A DNA stretch of 64,000 nt from Niveispirillum cyanobacteriorum (GCF_002868735.1 NZ_CP025612.1:930001-994000); one strand, 5' to 3'. Numbered from the stretch's first letter, positions 26,701 through 37,797 are shown. Translations and numbers: made by a program. Notes: a model not told the origin generated them from the sequence alone.

Positions 26701-29700
26701 ATCAATGGCACCACCGCCCCGGAGGCATTTGCCGTCACTGGTGAAACCCGTGCCAATCCGGTTCACACTGGTGGTGACCCCGATGTCGCCGTCCTGAAAG
26801 ACGGCAGCTATGTCTTCGTCTGGACATCCAATGATGAGGGCACGACGGTTAATGGCCCGACGAGGGGTGTCTATGCCCAGCGCTATGCGGCGGACGGGAG
26901 CAAACTGGGCGGTGAGTTCCGGGTAAATGCCAATTATGAAGGTGATCAGGATAGGCCCTCCATCGCCGCTTTGGAGGATGGAAGCTATTTTGTAACCTGG
27001 CATGGCAGCGGAAGCTGGGACCTATTTGGGCGCCGGTTCAGTGCTAATGGCACCGCGCTAACCGGAGACCTTAATATCGCACCGGGAGACTCTGCCTTCC
27101 AAAACAGATCCGAAGTGGCTGCGTTGTCCAATGGCGGCTATGTTTATGCTTTCGAAGACTATGACTACTCTGGACCAACCGGGTATGATATTGCTATTCG
27201 GGTTTTCAATGCCAATAATGTTGCCCAGAATCAATCGTACAAGCTCAATCAGTATCTGACGGGCAATCAAACATCCGTGGACGTTGCAGGGGGCATTGAC
27301 GGCACCTCCTATGTCATCTGGCAATCCGCAGGCCAGGATGGATCTGGGGCGGGAATCTATGGTCGTCTTGTTGATCGTTTTGGGTCTCCTCTGACCAACG
27401 AAACCCATATCAGCGTTGGACGTACAGCAGGCGACCAAACGCTGCCGGCCATTTCAGCACTGGCGGGCGGCGGATATATCGCGGCTTGGTCCAGCCAAGG
27501 TTATGATGGTGCTGGCTATGGTGTTGTTCTCCGGTTCATCGACGCGGCGGGACAACTGATCGGCGATGAATTCATAGGCAACACATCCAACACCTATGAT
27601 CAGCTGGAGGTGTCCGTGGCCGGTTTGGCCGATGGGGGCTTCATCGTGGGATGGGTCAACCATGGGGACGCGACAGCTGGCGGTTCGCCGAAAATGTTTG
27701 CTCAGCGGTTTGACAAGCTCGGCGCTAAGGTCGGTGCTGAGTTTCCGGTGTCCAATACTAATGGTGATGCCCAGGATTATCACCTTTCCATCGCCGCTCG
27801 TACTGATGGCGGATGGGTGACAGCGTGGCAAGCCTCGCCGTTAACCGATCCTGCTACATATACCTTTACCCGCGCTTGGGGTGATCCCAATGTCATGGTG
27901 AATGACTTTGTCGAACAGACGGGGACAGCGGGCGACGATGGTCTGAGCGGTACACCTTACCGTGATAAAATCAACGGCCTAGGCGGCAATGATGTGATCT
28001 ATGGCCTGGGCAGCGATGACAGCCTGATCGGCGGCAATGGCGATGATTACCTGGATGGCGGCACGGGCAACGACACACTGGTTGGCGGTGCCGGCAATGA
28101 CGTATTCAAGGTAGATAGTTTGTCAGATGTCGTGGTTGAAGCGGCAGGGGCTGGCAATGACACCGTCTATGCCGACATTTCCGGTGTGATCCTGGCGGCC
28201 AACATCGAGAACATGTTCTGGGTCGGCACCGGCAATTTTGAAGGCACTGGCAACAGTCAAGGCAACAGCATCCGGGGCGGTGCTGGCGACGATACGCTGA
28301 ACGGTGGTGGTGGCGCGGACACACTGGTCGGCGGTGAAGGCAACGACACCTACATCGTGGACAATGCCAACGACCTGATAGAAGATTTCAGCGGTATTGA
28401 TACTGTTCAAACGACGCTATCCAGCTACACCTTGGCCTATGGCCTGGAACACTTGGTCTATACGGGGTCGGGAAACTTCAATGGAAAGGGCAGTTTACTG
28501 GACGGCAGCGTGGTCGGTGGGGCGGGCAACGACACCTTGTCAGGTGAAGGTGGCACTGACACGCTTATCGGCGGTGCTGGCAACGATACTTACACTACCG
28601 ACAGCACCGACGATCTTGTGATCGAATTGGCCGGAGGTGGCATAGATACACTGCGGACCCAGGCCAACACCTACGCACTATCCTCTTCGGCAGAGATTGA
28701 GAATCTGACCTTCATCGGTGCAGGCAATTTCACCGGCACGGGCAGCAATACAGCCAATTCTATCTCCGGCGGAACGGGCTCCGATACACTGGATGGCGCT
28801 GGCGGGGTCGATACGCTGGCTGGTGGGGCCGGCGATGATCATTATCTAGTTGATGATGTTGCCGATCTGATCGTCGAAGCATCAGGCGCAGGCACTGATC
28901 AGGTCATTGCCAGCGTTGCCGCCTATACCTTGTCGGCTAATGTGGAGAATCTGTCCTATAATGGAATGGCTGCTTTCGCCGGTACCGGCAATGCGCTGGC
29001 CAATCTGATCGACGGCGGCATCGGTGCTGACACACTCGATGGCGGCAGTGGTGCTGATACGCTGAACGGTGGGGCAGGTGATGATCTTTACATCATCGAT
29101 AACGCCGGTGACGTTGCGGTGGAAGCTGCAGGTGGCGGGACGGACAGCGTTCACACGACCTTGGACGCCTATACGCTAGGGACCGACGTTGAGAACCTGA
29201 CCTATACCGGCGGCGGCACCTTCACCGGTACCGGCAATGCGTCGGCCAACCTCATCACGGGTGGTACGGGCGCTGACACGCTGGCGGGTCTGGGCGGGAT
29301 CGACACGCTTGAGGGTGGTGCGGGCGATGATCTCTATGATGTGGAGGAAACGGGCGACCAGGTGGTGGAACTGGCGGGCGGCGGCAATGACCATGTCCGG
29401 TCCAGCGCCACTGTCTATACGCTGTCGGCGGAGATCGAGACCCTGACCTTCACCGGCAGCGGCACTTTCACCGGCACCGGCAACGCCTTGGCCAATTCCA
29501 TCAAGGGTGGGGCCGGCAATGACACTCTGGACGGGGCCGCCGGGGCTGACACGCTGGATGGCGGCGATGGCGACGACACCTATGCTGTCGATGATGCGGG
29601 CGACACCATCATCGACAGCGCCGGTACCGATACCGTCCGCAGCAGCCTTGCCGCCTACACATTGGGGGCAGGTCTGGAACATCTGGTGTTCAACGGGACC

Positions 29701-31698
29701 GGCGCCTTCGCGGGCACGGGCAATGCCGCGGGCAATTCCATCACCGGCGGGTCGGGCAGTGATACGCTGGATGGCGGGGCCGGGGCCGACACGCTGGCCG
29801 GTGGCACCGGCAATGATACCTATATCGTCGACGATGTCGGCGATGTGGTGGCAGATACCGGCGGCATCGACACGGTCCGCACGGCCCTGGCTAGCCATAT
29901 TTTGGCAGCTAACATCGAGAATCTTGTCTTTACGGGTACGGGTGATTTCTCAGGCACCGGCAATGGCAGCGCCAATTCCATCACGGGCAGCACCGGCAAT
30001 GACACGCTGGACGGTCTGGGCGGCAATGACACGCTGGATGGCGGTGTCGGGGCCGACAGCATGGCGGGTGGCCTGGGCAATGATACCTTCATCGTGGATG
30101 ATGCCGGCGATGTCGTGGTGGAGGCGGCGGGCGGCGGCACCGATACGGTCCGCACCAGCCTTGCCTCCTATACGCTGGGCACCGATGTCGAACATCTGGT
30201 CTTCACCGGTACGGGGGCCTTCACCGGAACAGGCAATGGTGCCAACAACTCCATCACGGGCGGCACCGGCAACGACACGCTGGACGGTCTGGATGGGGAT
30301 GACACGCTGTCGGGCGGGAATGGCAATGACAGCCTGACCGGCGGCAACGGCAATGACAATCTGACCGGGGGTACCGGTGCCGACACGATGGTCGGCGGGG
30401 CCGGCAACGATACCTACATTGTCGACAATATCGGCGATGTTGTGGTGGAACAGGCGGGCGAAGGCACCGACAGCGTGCAATCCTCGATTAACTTCACGCT
30501 GGCCAGCGTGCTGGAGAACCTTACTTTGACAGGCGGTGCCGCCATCAACGGCGTCGGCAATGATGGCGATAATCTGCTGACCGGCAATGGTGCCGCCAAC
30601 AGCCTGGAGGGCGGTCTGGGCAATGACAGCCTGAATGGCGGTGGCGGTGCCGATACATTGGTGGGTGGGGCCGGTGACGATCTCTACACAATCGACAATG
30701 CCGGTGACATCATCACCGAACTAGCCGGGGAAGGCACGGACGGCGTACAGTCCTCCGTCACCTATACCTTGTCGGCACATGTGGAGAACCTGACCCTGAC
30801 CGGTAGCGGCGCCGTCAATGCCACCGGCAATGATCTGGTCAACATCCTCACCGGCAACAGTGCCGCCAACCGGCTGGATGGCGGAACCGGGGCCGACACC
30901 ATGGCTGGCGGCGCAGGCGATGATGTCTATGTCGTGGATGATGTGGGCGACACGATCACCGAGACAGTTGGGCAGGGCACCGACCGCTTGGAAACGGCGC
31001 TGGCTGCCTACACCCTGGGCATCAACCTGGAGCATCTGACCTACACGGGCAGCGGTGATTTCACCGGTACCGGCAACGCCGCCGCCAACAGCATCACCGG
31101 CGGCGCCGGCAATGACACGTTGGATGGCGGGGCTGGTGCCGACACCCTGGCCGGCGGGGCCGGTAACGACTTCTACATCATCGATGACAGTGCGGATGTC
31201 ATCAGCGAAGGGGCCGGCAACGGCGTCGATACCGCCCAGGTCGCCGCCGCCAGCTACACCCTGTCGGCCAATGTCGAGGCCATGACCTTTACCGGCAGCG
31301 GTGATTTCACCGGTACCGGCAACGCCACCGCCAACAGCATCACCGGCGGCACCGGCAATGACACGTTGGACGGCGGGGCTGGTGCTGACACGCTGGCCGG
31401 CGGGGCCGGGGCGGATCGCTTTGTCGTCGATGACGGGGATATCGTCGCAGATTTCAGCTCCGCCGAAGCTGACAAGCTGGATCTGACCAGCTTGGATGCC
31501 GACAGCGGCACCGCCGGTATCCAGTCCTTTATCTGGATCGACACTACCGCCTTCTCCGGCGTGGCGGGTGAACTGCGCTGGGTTGTCGCGGGCAGTGACG
31601 TCAAGCTGCTGGCCGACCGGGACGGCGACGGCGATGCCGATCTGGAGGTCACACTTACGGGCGTGGCCAGCATCTCAAATGCCGAACTGGTACTCTGA
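23707..31698 (+). CDS. Giant RTX-type secreted repeat protein
   Basis: 2663 residues. Residues 1-1400 are three blocks of about 50-residue repeats (core [35 protein letters not shown]), separated by two copies of an approximately 110-residue spacer domain (near 395-508 and 889-1000; [11 protein letters not shown] / ASGTPFTV / VRAFDG.WSAPV). From about 1420 to 2565 there are calcium-binding RTX nonapeptides ([17 protein letters not shown]) in thirteen modules, each with a YTL..NVENLTFTGSG.FTGTGNA spacer. The C-terminus ([21 protein letters not shown], ending SNAELVL) matches the usual type I secretion end of serralysin-type RTX proteins. No N-terminal signal peptide. Probably an extracellular or surface structural/adhesin protein; no catalytic domain seen. 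No type I secretion genes are in the window. Confidence 0.88.
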   Translation: MTTFMTNPMVISDVKRVNSYTTGDQLQPRVTILNDGSYVVVWSSSAQDGSGYGVYHQRFDSQGNMVGSETRVNTYTTSDQNDPSITSLSNGGYVISWTSTGEDGSGQGVYARRYNADGTAVAAPFRVNVTTTNGQFASEVGAFNSGGFIVAFSHEATAGTDYNIFARSYKPDGTAWGNPIQLNQYTSSFQTNASVVGGANGHSLVVWQSNNQDGSGYGIYGRFVLFTSGASGSEFRINSTTASNQAGPVLTALPNGDYLVVWVSTNQDATTGLGIFGQRVDASGNLVGGEFQVNTYVTGDQNGPSVTNLADGGWLITWQSQGQDGDGLGLYGQRYDSTGNRVGDEFQLHQWVGGDQRNVSVDARADGGWNLVWLNEAADGTFDVHMRIFAPTDAAPTLVATDQNVGVNGRVGATALFDLVDDVASGIRPAGDHPVSSYEFTDNAAGGGYFTVSGVQQASGTPFTVSTDLLHTVQWIAAADVATEQVQIRAFDGVNWSAPVTANINTTAPALAFVETGLLRANTTTTNNETNPQAVELDNGTIVVVWQTAAQGIVGQRYSAAGGKLGSEFVISPSSTGSVINPAIASMVDGGFVVSWTIGEGDTSGNAIHARRYDGDGSPMAAAFRVNTTTAGDQELSSITGLSNGGYAVAFTHRVSTTDYDVHVRVYGPEGGRGTDIKVNQYSGSFQTNVRVTAGSNGDFLVSWQSSGQDGSGYGVYGRLMSADGYFLGSEFQINQNTSDNQVGPAITALKDGGYQVIWLSLNQDGSSYGVYGMHLDGKGQPTSGENLINTYTIGSQSGAEVVALADGGWLVAWHSENQDGSGYGIYAQRFDMNGASVGTEFRMNNRVGGDQKVPAIAARTDGGWVAFWDDVGLDGYGSGIYGRFWGHAVDAPVLVATDKTAFAGSDIAGLELFDVAIDAATATVPGGEHKIVTYEFTDNNAGGGQFLLQGAGQASGTPFTVSASQMPYLKWVVGSGAETVQVRAFDGERWSAPVAVTINGTTAPEAFAVTGETRANPVHTGGDPDVAVLKDGSYVFVWTSNDEGTTVNGPTRGVYAQRYAADGSKLGGEFRVNANYEGDQDRPSIAALEDGSYFVTWHGSGSWDLFGRRFSANGTALTGDLNIAPGDSAFQNRSEVAALSNGGYVYAFEDYDYSGPTGYDIAIRVFNANNVAQNQSYKLNQYLTGNQTSVDVAGGIDGTSYVIWQSAGQDGSGAGIYGRLVDRFGSPLTNETHISVGRTAGDQTLPAISALAGGGYIAAWSSQGYDGAGYGVVLRFIDAAGQLIGDEFIGNTSNTYDQLEVSVAGLADGGFIVGWVNHGDATAGGSPKMFAQRFDKLGAKVGAEFPVSNTNGDAQDYHLSIAARTDGGWVTAWQASPLTDPATYTFTRAWGDPNVMVNDFVEQTGTAGDDGLSGTPYRDKINGLGGNDVIYGLGSDDSLIGGNGDDYLDGGTGNDTLVGGAGNDVFKVDSLSDVVVEAAGAGNDTVYADISGVILAANIENMFWVGTGNFEGTGNSQGNSIRGGAGDDTLNGGGGADTLVGGEGNDTYIVDNANDLIEDFSGIDTVQTTLSSYTLAYGLEHLVYTGSGNFNGKGSLLDGSVVGGAGNDTLSGEGGTDTLIGGAGNDTYTTDSTDDLVIELAGGGIDTLRTQANTYALSSSAEIENLTFIGAGNFTGTGSNTANSISGGTGSDTLDGAGGVDTLAGGAGDDHYLVDDVADLIVEASGAGTDQVIASVAAYTLSANVENLSYNGMAAFAGTGNALANLIDGGIGADTLDGGSGADTLNGGAGDDLYIIDNAGDVAVEAAGGGTDSVHTTLDAYTLGTDVENLTYTGGGTFTGTGNASANLITGGTGADTLAGLGGIDTLEGGAGDDLYDVEETGDQVVELAGGGNDHVRSSATVYTLSAEIETLTFTGSGTFTGTGNALANSIKGGAGNDTLDGAAGADTLDGGDGDDTYAVDDAGDTIIDSAGTDTVRSSLAAYTLGAGLEHLVFNGTGAFAGTGNAAGNSITGGSGSDTLDGGAGADTLAGGTGNDTYIVDDVGDVVADTGGIDTVRTALASHILAANIENLVFTGTGDFSGTGNGSANSITGSTGNDTLDGLGGNDTLDGGVGADSMAGGLGNDTFIVDDAGDVVVEAAGGGTDTVRTSLASYTLGTDVEHLVFTGTGAFTGTGNGANNSITGGTGNDTLDGLDGDDTLSGGNGNDSLTGGNGNDNLTGGTGADTMVGGAGNDTYIVDNIGDVVVEQAGEGTDSVQSSINFTLASVLENLTLTGGAAINGVGNDGDNLLTGNGAANSLEGGLGNDSLNGGGGADTLVGGAGDDLYTIDNAGDIITELAGEGTDGVQSSVTYTLSAHVENLTLTGSGAVNATGNDLVNILTGNSAANRLDGGTGADTMAGGAGDDVYVVDDVGDTITETVGQGTDRLETALAAYTLGINLEHLTYTGSGDFTGTGNAAANSITGGAGNDTLDGGAGADTLAGGAGNDFYIIDDSADVISEGAGNGVDTAQVAAASYTLSANVEAMTFTGSGDFTGTGNATANSITGGTGNDTLDGGAGADTLAGGAGADRFVVDDGDIVADFSSAEADKLDLTSLDADSGTAGIQSFIWIDTTAFSGVAGELRWVVAGSDVKLLADRDGDGDADLEVTLTGVASISNAELVL
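23740..27880 (+). repeat. Tandem coding repeats, N-terminal half of RTX gene
   Basis: Imperfect repeats of about 150-190 bases, each encoding a roughly 50-60-residue beta-strand unit with the DGSGYG(I/V)Y signature, in three blocks separated by two near-identical spacer domains (around 24890-25230 and 26370-26710). The spacing and motif are regular, so expansion by internal duplication is likely. Confidence 0.7.
27960..31420 (+). repeat. RTX nonapeptide repeat tract, thirteen modules
   Basis: Repeating module of about 210-270 bases, each with two or more GGxGxDxLx nonapeptides plus the VENLTxTGSG spacer. I count thirteen spacer copies. The last copies (about 31040-31420) are almost identical to each other at the DNA level, which points to recent duplication or gene conversion near the 3' end. 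Confidence 0.75.
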
Positions 31699-31708
31699 CT
31701 GTGACCGT

Positions 31709-31734
31709 GAGGGTGGGACACCGTTCCCACCCTC
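31709..31734. terminator. Perfect stem-loop after RTX gene
   Basis: Ten-base arms GAGGGTGGGA and TCCCACCCTC with a six-base loop, starting 10 bases after the RTX stop. It is followed by AAAAA, not T, so a rho-independent terminator is uncertain; it may still stop transcription or protect the message end. A second shorter stem (TGGCGC / GCGCCA) follows at about 31749-31771. The rest of the gap to 31868 is empty. Confidence 0.45.
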
Positions 31735-31868
31735 AAAAATCCACTTGAATGGCGCTGGGATTTCCGGCGCCAAAGGTTTGTGAGTGACGCCGCCATCGCG
31801 GAGCGCCCACGGCATCACGATGGCGTTGTTCGGCCTTCATGACGGTCCGGAACAGATAACCCACCTCT

Positions 31869-32315
31869 TCAACTGAGGAAACGCCGCGATTGGCTCGGCA
31901 GTGGCATCAGGCAGAGGTCACGCTTGCCGAACAGGCGGTAACGATTGTCAGCGAGCCGATCATAGAGCCAATCGGTCAGTCTGGCCGGCAACAGGCCAAA
32001 CAACTTTAGCCACGACCAAGGGGCCCGCAACCGTCGGGCCAGACGGAATGCTGCCACCGATCGCAGGAAAACTACGCCATCATCGATATAGACAAAGCTG
32101 TTGGTCAGGTGTGGCATGCCAATGGCTTCCAGTACCGCCCTGCCCAGCGGTGACTGTATGGCCGTGAACAGGATTTCATGGTCAGCCTCCGTCGCCAGGA
32201 TGAAGCGCACCGACCCGTTACACAGGTTGCATACCCCATCGAACAGGCAGGTCGGCCCACGCAACAGCCGCTCCAGAATGGCGGGGTCAGGCATGGCGTT
32301 GTTAGCATCGCTCAT
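31869..32315 (-). CDS. DCC-family thiol-disulfide oxidoreductase-like protein (DUF393)
   Basis: 148 residues with the family motif FDGVCNLCNGSVRF near 24-37, that is the DxxCxxC thioredoxin-like pair, and the family's typical length. The start overlaps the stop of the response regulator as ATGA, so it is the last gene of the kinase-regulator operon. DCC proteins are thought to be thiol redox or electron-transfer proteins; the partner is unknown. Its placement with SDR-DoxX and DUF2269 genes across the divergent promoter suggests a shared membrane-redox task. Confidence 0.85.
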   Translation of the reverse strand: MSDANNAMPDPAILERLLRGPTCLFDGVCNLCNGSVRFILATEADHEILFTAIQSPLGRAVLEAIGMPHLTNSFVYIDDGVVFLRSVAAFRLARRLRAPWSWLKLFGLLPARLTDWLYDRLADNRYRLFGKRDLCLMPLPSQSRRFLS

Positions 32316-33679
32316 CGCAGGCCCATCCTGTCCATTTTCTTCAACAGGCCGACACGCGACAGCCCCAGAAGCTTGGCCGCATGGGTGTGGTTATGCCCCG
32401 TTTCTTCAAGCGCTTGAATGATAAGCCGACGTTCCAGCACCGCCACCTCCTGCTCAAGCGTGCGGCGGCCCGTCACGCCGTTATCCATGACCGGGACCGC
32501 CATCTCCCCGCTCTCCGCGAACGCCAAATCAGCCGCGTCCAGCAAAGGCTCTCCGGCCTCGCCTGGGCCTGCCAGGGCGGCAGCGCATTCCACCAAGGCC
32601 CGCAACTCGCGCACATTGCCGCGCCAGTCGCGGTCGACCAGCCAGTCCAGCGCACTCTGGGTGAAACGGCCCACCCCACCCGATGCCCGGCGCAGGAACA
32701 ATGTGGCCAACACGGGCACATCCTCAGGTCGTTCCGACAAAGGCGGGGTGCGCAGCACCATGCCTTTCAGCCGGTAGTATAGATCCTCACGAAAGGTGCC
32801 CTCCCCAACCATCGCCTCAAGGTCGCGATGGGTGGCGGCGACGGTGCGGACATCGGCCTTGCGCGTCTCCCGTCCGCCCACCGGCTGATAGGTGCCCTCC
32901 TGAAGGAAGCGCAGCAGCTTTACCTGCATGGGTGGCGACATCTCCCCCACTTCGTCCAGGAACAGCGTGCCGCGATGGGCGGTTTCGATCAGCCCCGGCC
33001 GGTCGGCATGAGCGCCGGTGAAGCTACCCCTCAAATGGCCGAACAGCTCACTTTCCAACAATTCGGCGGGTATGGCGCCGCAATGAACGGTAACAAAGGG
33101 CTGGTCACGCCGGGAACCGCCATCATGCAGGGCCCGCGCCACCAGCTCCTTACCGGTCCCGCTAGGCCCCAGCACCAAAACAGGAAGCTGCGTCGGCGCG
33201 ATACGGCGGACCAGATCACGCAGACGGGCCAGGGCGGTACTGGTCCCGACGATGCCCAGATCATCGCTTGTCCCCGCCACTGCACGCAGGCGTCGCAGTT
33301 CCGCCGCCAACCTCCCGCGTTCCAGACCCCGCGCGACCACAACCCGCAGCAGGTCGGGGTCCAGCGGCTTGCCCAGGAAATCCCAGGCGCCTCGCTCCAC
33401 CGCCTTCAGGGCCAGCGCATGGTCGGCATGACCGGTGATCACCACCACGGGTGCCGGCGCGAAACCGGAGATCAGTTCCAATCCCGCCACGGGGTCGTGG
33501 TGCGGCGGCATGGACAAGTCCAGCAAGACCAGGTCAGCCGGCTGCCGCCGGAAGGCGGTAAGCGCCGCCTCCCCGTCGCCCGCCACCTCCACCTCATGAC
33601 CGGCACCGCGCAGCCATGCGGCACCCAGGCGCTGAAAGGCCGGCTCGTCATCGACCAGAAGAATGCGCGACGGGTTCAT
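32312..33679 (-). CDS. NtrC-type sigma-54 response regulator
   Basis: 455 residues. Receiver domain with acceptor Asp54 (LVLLDLSMP) at 1-120; AAA+ domain with Walker A GPSGTGKE, Walker B GTLFLDEVGEM and the sigma-54 contact loop as GSFTGA where GAFTGA is usual; C-terminal Fis-type helix-turn-helix (HTHAAKLLGLSRVGLLKKMDRMG). Overlaps the histidine kinase stop as ATGA. It should activate sigma-54 promoters on phosphorylation. The Ala-to-Ser change in the loop is a known tolerated variant in some regulators, but could alter the contact with sigma-54. Target genes are not evident from sequence. Confidence 0.92.
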   Translation of the reverse strand: MNPSRILLVDDEPAFQRLGAAWLRGAGHEVEVAGDGEAALTAFRRQPADLVLLDLSMPPHHDPVAGLELISGFAPAPVVVITGHADHALALKAVERGAWDFLGKPLDPDLLRVVVARGLERGRLAAELRRLRAVAGTSDDLGIVGTSTALARLRDLVRRIAPTQLPVLVLGPSGTGKELVARALHDGGSRRDQPFVTVHCGAIPAELLESELFGHLRGSFTGAHADRPGLIETAHRGTLFLDEVGEMSPPMQVKLLRFLQEGTYQPVGGRETRKADVRTVAATHRDLEAMVGEGTFREDLYYRLKGMVLRTPPLSERPEDVPVLATLFLRRASGGVGRFTQSALDWLVDRDWRGNVRELRALVECAAALAGPGEAGEPLLDAADLAFAESGEMAVPVMDNGVTGRRTLEQEVAVLERRLIIQALEETGHNHTHAAKLLGLSRVGLLKKMDRMGLR

Positions 33680-35523
33680 ACCCGGTTCTCCATGTTATCA
33701 GGAAAGGCCAGGGTGAGGCAGGTTGACCAGCCGGAACGGTCGCCCAGCGTGACCGTTCCACCATGAGCTTCCATGATGCGGGCGACGATGGCCAACCCCA
33801 GACCTGTGCCACCGGGCCGGCGCGAAACGAAGGGCTGGAACAGCCTGTCGCGGATATCAGGCGGAACACCGGGCCCATCATCGCAGACATGGATGCGCAC
33901 GCCATTCCGCACCCGTTCTGCCACTACAGCCAGGCGCTGGCCATAGGCGGCGGCGTTCTCCAGCAGATTGACCAACACCTGACGCAACCGGCGGGGATCG
34001 GCCTGAACGGCCAGTTCCGGGTCGATATCAGTCTCCACCTTCAGGCCCGGCAGCCCGGACAAGGCCAGCGCCACCGCATCCGCCACCGACAAGGTGCTGG
34101 GTTCCAGCCGGGTAGTACCGGCATAATCCATGACGTCGCGGACCAGCATTTCCATGCGGCCCACCTGCTCGGCAATTTCCACGCGCACCTCCGGGGGGGC
34201 ACCGGTGGCAGCCATGGTGATGATGTTCAACGGGTTGCGCAGATCATGGGCCACTGTGGCGGCCAGTTGACCAAGCTCGGCCAGCCGCGCTTCCCTCTGG
34301 CGTTCCCGCTCAACCCTGGCCAGCGCCTCGGCCCGGTCCAGCCGTCCCGCCGCCTCGGCCAGGCAGCCGGCGAACAGGCCCGCCGCATGACGGGGTCCAG
34401 GCGGGGCATCGTCCCAGCCGACCAGATCGCAGCGCCAGCCCTGCACATCCCGCGACAGAGCCAGGGCTGGCACCGACCCGTCCGCTTCCGCCAGCCGAAC
34501 GGTAACCGGCAGACCCAGGCGCCCACTGATCAGCGCGGAAGCAAGGTCCAACAGTGCCGGCCAATCCGCTGGCCCTGCCAAAGCCTCCCGCCAGTTCCCC
34601 AGATCAACCGCCGAAACTTCCCCACCCGGAAAGACCAGACGATCCGCAATGGAACGGAACGGTTTCCAGATGGCCAGCGTGATGAAGGTCACCGCCGTCA
34701 TCAGCAGCCACGTCTCTAACCCCGCAAAGGGGGTGCCCGCCGCCAGCGGCAATGCCATCACCAGCGCCGCCGCCGCCGCCATTAATCCCATCAGCAGCAA
34801 CCAGACCAGCATGCGCCGGGCCCAGAGGTTCACATCCATCAACTGATAGCGCAGGATGCCATAGACCAGCGCCACCGAGTAGAGCGGTAGCCCCAACATG
34901 GGCCAGGGGAAAGCATCAATGCCCAGGGGTGCAAAGGCGAAACCCGTTAGGCTGATCAGGCCGATCAGGCTGGAACAGCAGATGGCCGCCGCCTGACGCC
35001 GCCGCAGCCCTGTGAGGTCCAGCCAGCCCTTGAACAGCCGCAGATGCCCCGCAACTGACAGCAATCCGCAGACACTGATCACCACCCAACCCGCAGTGCT
35101 GGGAATGAAGACACCACGGAAGTCACGCCACGCCACCACCTGCCCTGGATCAACAATCAGGCCCAGCATTGTCGCCGCCACCGCCAGGCCATAGGCAACG
35201 CGGACAAGTGGCCCTGTTGCACCACAGCGCACGAAGGCCAGGACCAGGTGCACGAACACAGCAGAGGGCAGCGGCGACAGCGCCAGCAACATGCCGACCA
35301 CCCTGTCGCTGGCCGGGCCGAATATTGGCGGAAGGGCCTGCCCACCACTCCAGGCCGCCACACCAGCAAGGAACAGGGCGAGCAGCCGCGCACCCGGCAC
35401 CGGGGCGGCTTTCAACAGCAGCAGCAGGGCCAGACCAATGCCGGCCAGCGCCGACAGCGCCAAAGCGCTGACATAGAACAAGGTTGGGGTGGTCATGGCT
35501 TCTGTAAACATCGTTGACAGCAT
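33676..35523 (-). CDS. Membrane sensor histidine kinase
   Basis: 615 residues. Eight or more N-terminal hydrophobic segments (about 10-290) of the 7TM histidine-kinase N-terminal type, then a GAF-like region, the dimerisation box LGQLAATVAHDLRNPLN with the phospho-His, N box LVNLLENAAAYG, CDDGPGVP and GGTGLGLAI. Pairs with the response regulator to which it is coupled by ATGA. The start is uncertain: Met5 (35511) and Met10 (35496) are alternatives, and none has a strong ribosome site. The gene is divergent from the membrane/SDR operon at 35692, so the pair may regulate that operon. Confidence 0.9.
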   Translation of the reverse strand: MLSTMFTEAMTTPTLFYVSALALSALAGIGLALLLLLKAAPVPGARLLALFLAGVAAWSGGQALPPIFGPASDRVVGMLLALSPLPSAVFVHLVLAFVRCGATGPLVRVAYGLAVAATMLGLIVDPGQVVAWRDFRGVFIPSTAGWVVISVCGLLSVAGHLRLFKGWLDLTGLRRRQAAAICCSSLIGLISLTGFAFAPLGIDAFPWPMLGLPLYSVALVYGILRYQLMDVNLWARRMLVWLLLMGLMAAAAALVMALPLAAGTPFAGLETWLLMTAVTFITLAIWKPFRSIADRLVFPGGEVSAVDLGNWREALAGPADWPALLDLASALISGRLGLPVTVRLAEADGSVPALALSRDVQGWRCDLVGWDDAPPGPRHAAGLFAGCLAEAAGRLDRAEALARVERERQREARLAELGQLAATVAHDLRNPLNIITMAATGAPPEVRVEIAEQVGRMEMLVRDVMDYAGTTRLEPSTLSVADAVALALSGLPGLKVETDIDPELAVQADPRRLRQVLVNLLENAAAYGQRLAVVAERVRNGVRIHVCDDGPGVPPDIRDRLFQPFVSRRPGGTGLGLAIVARIMEAHGGTVTLGDRSGWSTCLTLAFPDNMENRV

Positions 35524-35691
35524 CCTATCAGGAACTGTTTAGGCCGTTAACGCCGCTACCGCCCCGCACGGGACCGAAAGCGCCGGAATCCGGCCTTCAC
35601 ACCGCCGATACAGCACATGGCATGCCAATCGCAATAAGGGTCACAGGCGCACCTGCCGGTGGCGCCGATACTGATGGAACGGAGATTTGCC

Positions 35692-36036
35692 ATGGCATCG
35701 CTTTCCCTGACCCTGATGGGGTGGTTCATCACGCTGACCCTCTCCTCCATCGCCGCTGCGGCCTTGTGGCGACCTCTGCTGGTGCTGCTGGGCGATCTGT
35801 GCGGCACCGAACAACGGTCTCGCTTCTGGACTATCTGGTCGGTGGCGATGGTGATCCTGATACCAATGCTGGCGGTTTCCGCGGTCGATCTGAACGGCGA
35901 TGCCGTGCGCGTGCTGCGCGGCGTGGTGTTCTATGCCGTGGGTGGCATCGTAGCGGCCTTGCTGGGCATGGGTTATGCCATTTGGACGCGCACGCCGCGC
36001 GGTACCGATCTACCGATACGACGCGAGGTGATGTGA
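35692..36036 (+). CDS. Small three-helix membrane protein
   Basis: 114 residues with three hydrophobic stretches (SLTLMGWFITLTLSSIAAAALW, IWSVAMVILIPMLAVSAV, VVFYAVGGIVAALLGMGYAIW). No family recognised. Start at 35692 has GGAG seven bases upstream; an in-frame start at 35659 would add eleven residues. Its TGA overlaps the ATG of the SDR-DoxX gene by one base, so it leads that operon. Divergent from the histidine kinase. Confidence 0.75.
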   Translation: MASLSLTLMGWFITLTLSSIAAAALWRPLLVLLGDLCGTEQRSRFWTIWSVAMVILIPMLAVSAVDLNGDAVRVLRGVVFYAVGGIVAALLGMGYAIWTRTPRGTDLPIRREVM

Positions 36037-37334
36037 TGCGTATTCTAATCATCGGTGCCGGCGGCTTCGTCGGCCGGCACCTGCTGGCAAGGCTGATAGG
36101 GGGGGATGACACGGTCATCGCGGCGGGCCGCAATCCCGACCGGTTGCGCCGACTATTTCCCGATGTACCCGTCCTGGCATGCGACATGGCCCACGACAAT
36201 GCCGCCGATTGGTATCCAAGGCTGAACGGCATCGACACCGTCATCAATCTGGCCGGCCTGATCCGCGATAGGGATGGTGGCTTTGATGCCGTGCATGCAG
36301 AGGGCGCCAAAGCCCTGTTCGATGCCTGCCTGGCTGCCGGTGTCCGCCGCGTGATCCAGCTCTCGGCCCTGGGTGCCGACGACACGGGGATCAGCCGGTA
36401 CCACCAGAGCAAGAAGGCGGCGGACGATCATCTGGCCGCCCTGGACCCGACCGGCCACCGCATGGATTGGGCCATCCTGCGCCCTTCGCTGATCATCGGG
36501 CGCGGCGGGGCCAGCACGGAGATGTTTGCTGCGCTCGCCGCCACCCCCCTGCCCCTGCGTCTGGGTCCCGGTAAATGGCGGGTGCAACCGATCCATGTTG
36601 ACGATGTCATCGAAATGATCCTGGGCCTGCTTCACCGCGCGAAGCCCTTCGCCCGCCGGCTGAATCTGGTGGGGCCGGCACCGATGACGACGGACGAGGT
36701 CACCTTGACGTTGCGCCGCTGGCTGGGCCTGGACCCCGCCCCTTTCATCGCCGTACCCGCCGCATTCCTGACGCTGGGCGCGGTGCTGGGGGACCGGTTC
36801 GGTCTGGGACCTGCATCGCGCGATAGCCTGACCATGCTGAAGGCCGGCAATGTCGGTGATGACGGACCGATGCGCGACGTCATGGGCAGGCCGGCACACG
36901 CCTTGCCCGTGGCGCTGGCCCGGCATCCGGCAATGCCGGCGGACCGCTGGCGGGCGCGTTTGCTGCCGCTGGCCATGCCTCTGCGACTGCTGCTGGCGGC
37001 AATCTGGATCTGGACGGGCATCGTCTCGCTGGGGCTTTATCCGGTGGCGGACAGCTACGCGCTGCTGGCACCACTGGGGCTGACAGGGCTCTCGGCCGGC
37101 ATGGCGCTCTATACGGGAGCGGCGCTGGACCTGGCTCTGGGGCTGGCCCTGCTCTGCCGATGGCGTCCAATGGTGGTGGGGGCCATGCAACTGGCCCTGA
37201 TGGCCGGGTACACAATCCTGATCAGCCTGTATCTGCCCGACCTCTGGCTGCACCCGTTCGGGGCGATCACGAAGAACCTGGCTGTCGCCGGCGCCACGCT
37301 GGCCATGATGGCGATGGAGGCTGAAAATGGATGA
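36036..37334 (+). CDS. NAD(P)-binding SDR protein fused to a DoxX-like membrane domain
   Basis: 432 residues. N-terminal Rossmann domain with IIGAGGFVGRHLLARLI at 4-20 and an atypical SDR body (about 1-300, YHQSKKAADDHL as catalytic-like YxxxK), then a four-helix DoxX-like membrane domain from about 310 to 430. Such fusions are known, usually annotated as SDR plus DoxX-like. Overlaps the genes on both sides (one base upstream, eight bases downstream). The longer frame beginning at 35514 is not real: it crosses the preceding gene in another frame. Substrate unknown. Confidence 0.85.
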   Translation: MRILIIGAGGFVGRHLLARLIGGDDTVIAAGRNPDRLRRLFPDVPVLACDMAHDNAADWYPRLNGIDTVINLAGLIRDRDGGFDAVHAEGAKALFDACLAAGVRRVIQLSALGADDTGISRYHQSKKAADDHLAALDPTGHRMDWAILRPSLIIGRGGASTEMFAALAATPLPLRLGPGKWRVQPIHVDDVIEMILGLLHRAKPFARRLNLVGPAPMTTDEVTLTLRRWLGLDPAPFIAVPAAFLTLGAVLGDRFGLGPASRDSLTMLKAGNVGDDGPMRDVMGRPAHALPVALARHPAMPADRWRARLLPLAMPLRLLLAAIWIWTGIVSLGLYPVADSYALLAPLGLTGLSAGMALYTGAALDLALGLALLCRWRPMVVGAMQLALMAGYTILISLYLPDLWLHPFGAITKNLAVAGATLAMMAMEAENG

Positions 37335-37797
37335 CTACATCCTGCTGAAATATGTCCATATCCTCAGCTCGACGCTGCTGTTCGGCACGGGCCTGGGGAC
37401 GGCCTTTCATGGCTGGATGGCCAACCGGTCGGGCAACCTGTCAGCAACCACCGTGGTCAACCGCAATGTCGTCCGGGCCGACTGGCTGTTCACGGCACCA
37501 GCCGTCATCGTGCAGCCGATCACGGGCGTCTGGCTGGCCTACATCACGGGATACCCAATGGATAGCGGCTGGCTGCTGGCCGCCATCCTGCTCTACCTGC
37601 TGGTGGGTGCCTGCTGGCTGCCCGTGGTCTGGCTACAGATCCCGATGCAGCACCTGGCCGAGGCAGCACTGGCCGCCGGCACGGACCTGCCACGGCTCTA
37701 TCACCGCTATGCCGCCATCTGGTTCGCCCTGGGCTGGCCCGCCTTCGTCGGCGTACTCATCATCTTCTATCTGATGATCGCCAAGCCGGAGTTGTGA
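37327..37797 (+). CDS. DUF2269-family integral membrane protein
   Basis: 156 residues, four hydrophobic segments; begins MDDYILLKYVHILSSTLLFGTGLGTAF, typical of the DUF2269 group, with the conserved KYVHI..ST.LFGTG. Overlaps the SDR-DoxX gene by eight bases. Function unknown; co-occurrence with DoxX-like and DUF4166 genes suggests a membrane redox or envelope role. Confidence 0.8.
   Translation: MDDYILLKYVHILSSTLLFGTGLGTAFHGWMANRSGNLSATTVVNRNVVRADWLFTAPAVIVQPITGVWLAYITGYPMDSGWLLAAILLYLLVGACWLPVVWLQIPMQHLAEAALAAGTDLPRLYHRYAAIWFALGWPAFVGVLIIFYLMIAKPEL

Noticed and set aside
23740-31420. CRISPR array or tandem satellite
   Set aside because: All repeats keep one long open frame and encode RTX and beta-strand modules, with no spacer pattern.
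31709-31734. Classical rho-independent terminator
   Set aside because: The stem is perfect but is followed by A residues, not T; it is listed as a stem-loop of uncertain function.
35514-37334. One long 606-residue SDR gene
   Set aside because: The first 170 codons run across the divergent promoter and the small membrane gene in another frame; the SDR proper starts at 36036, coupled to the TGA of that gene.
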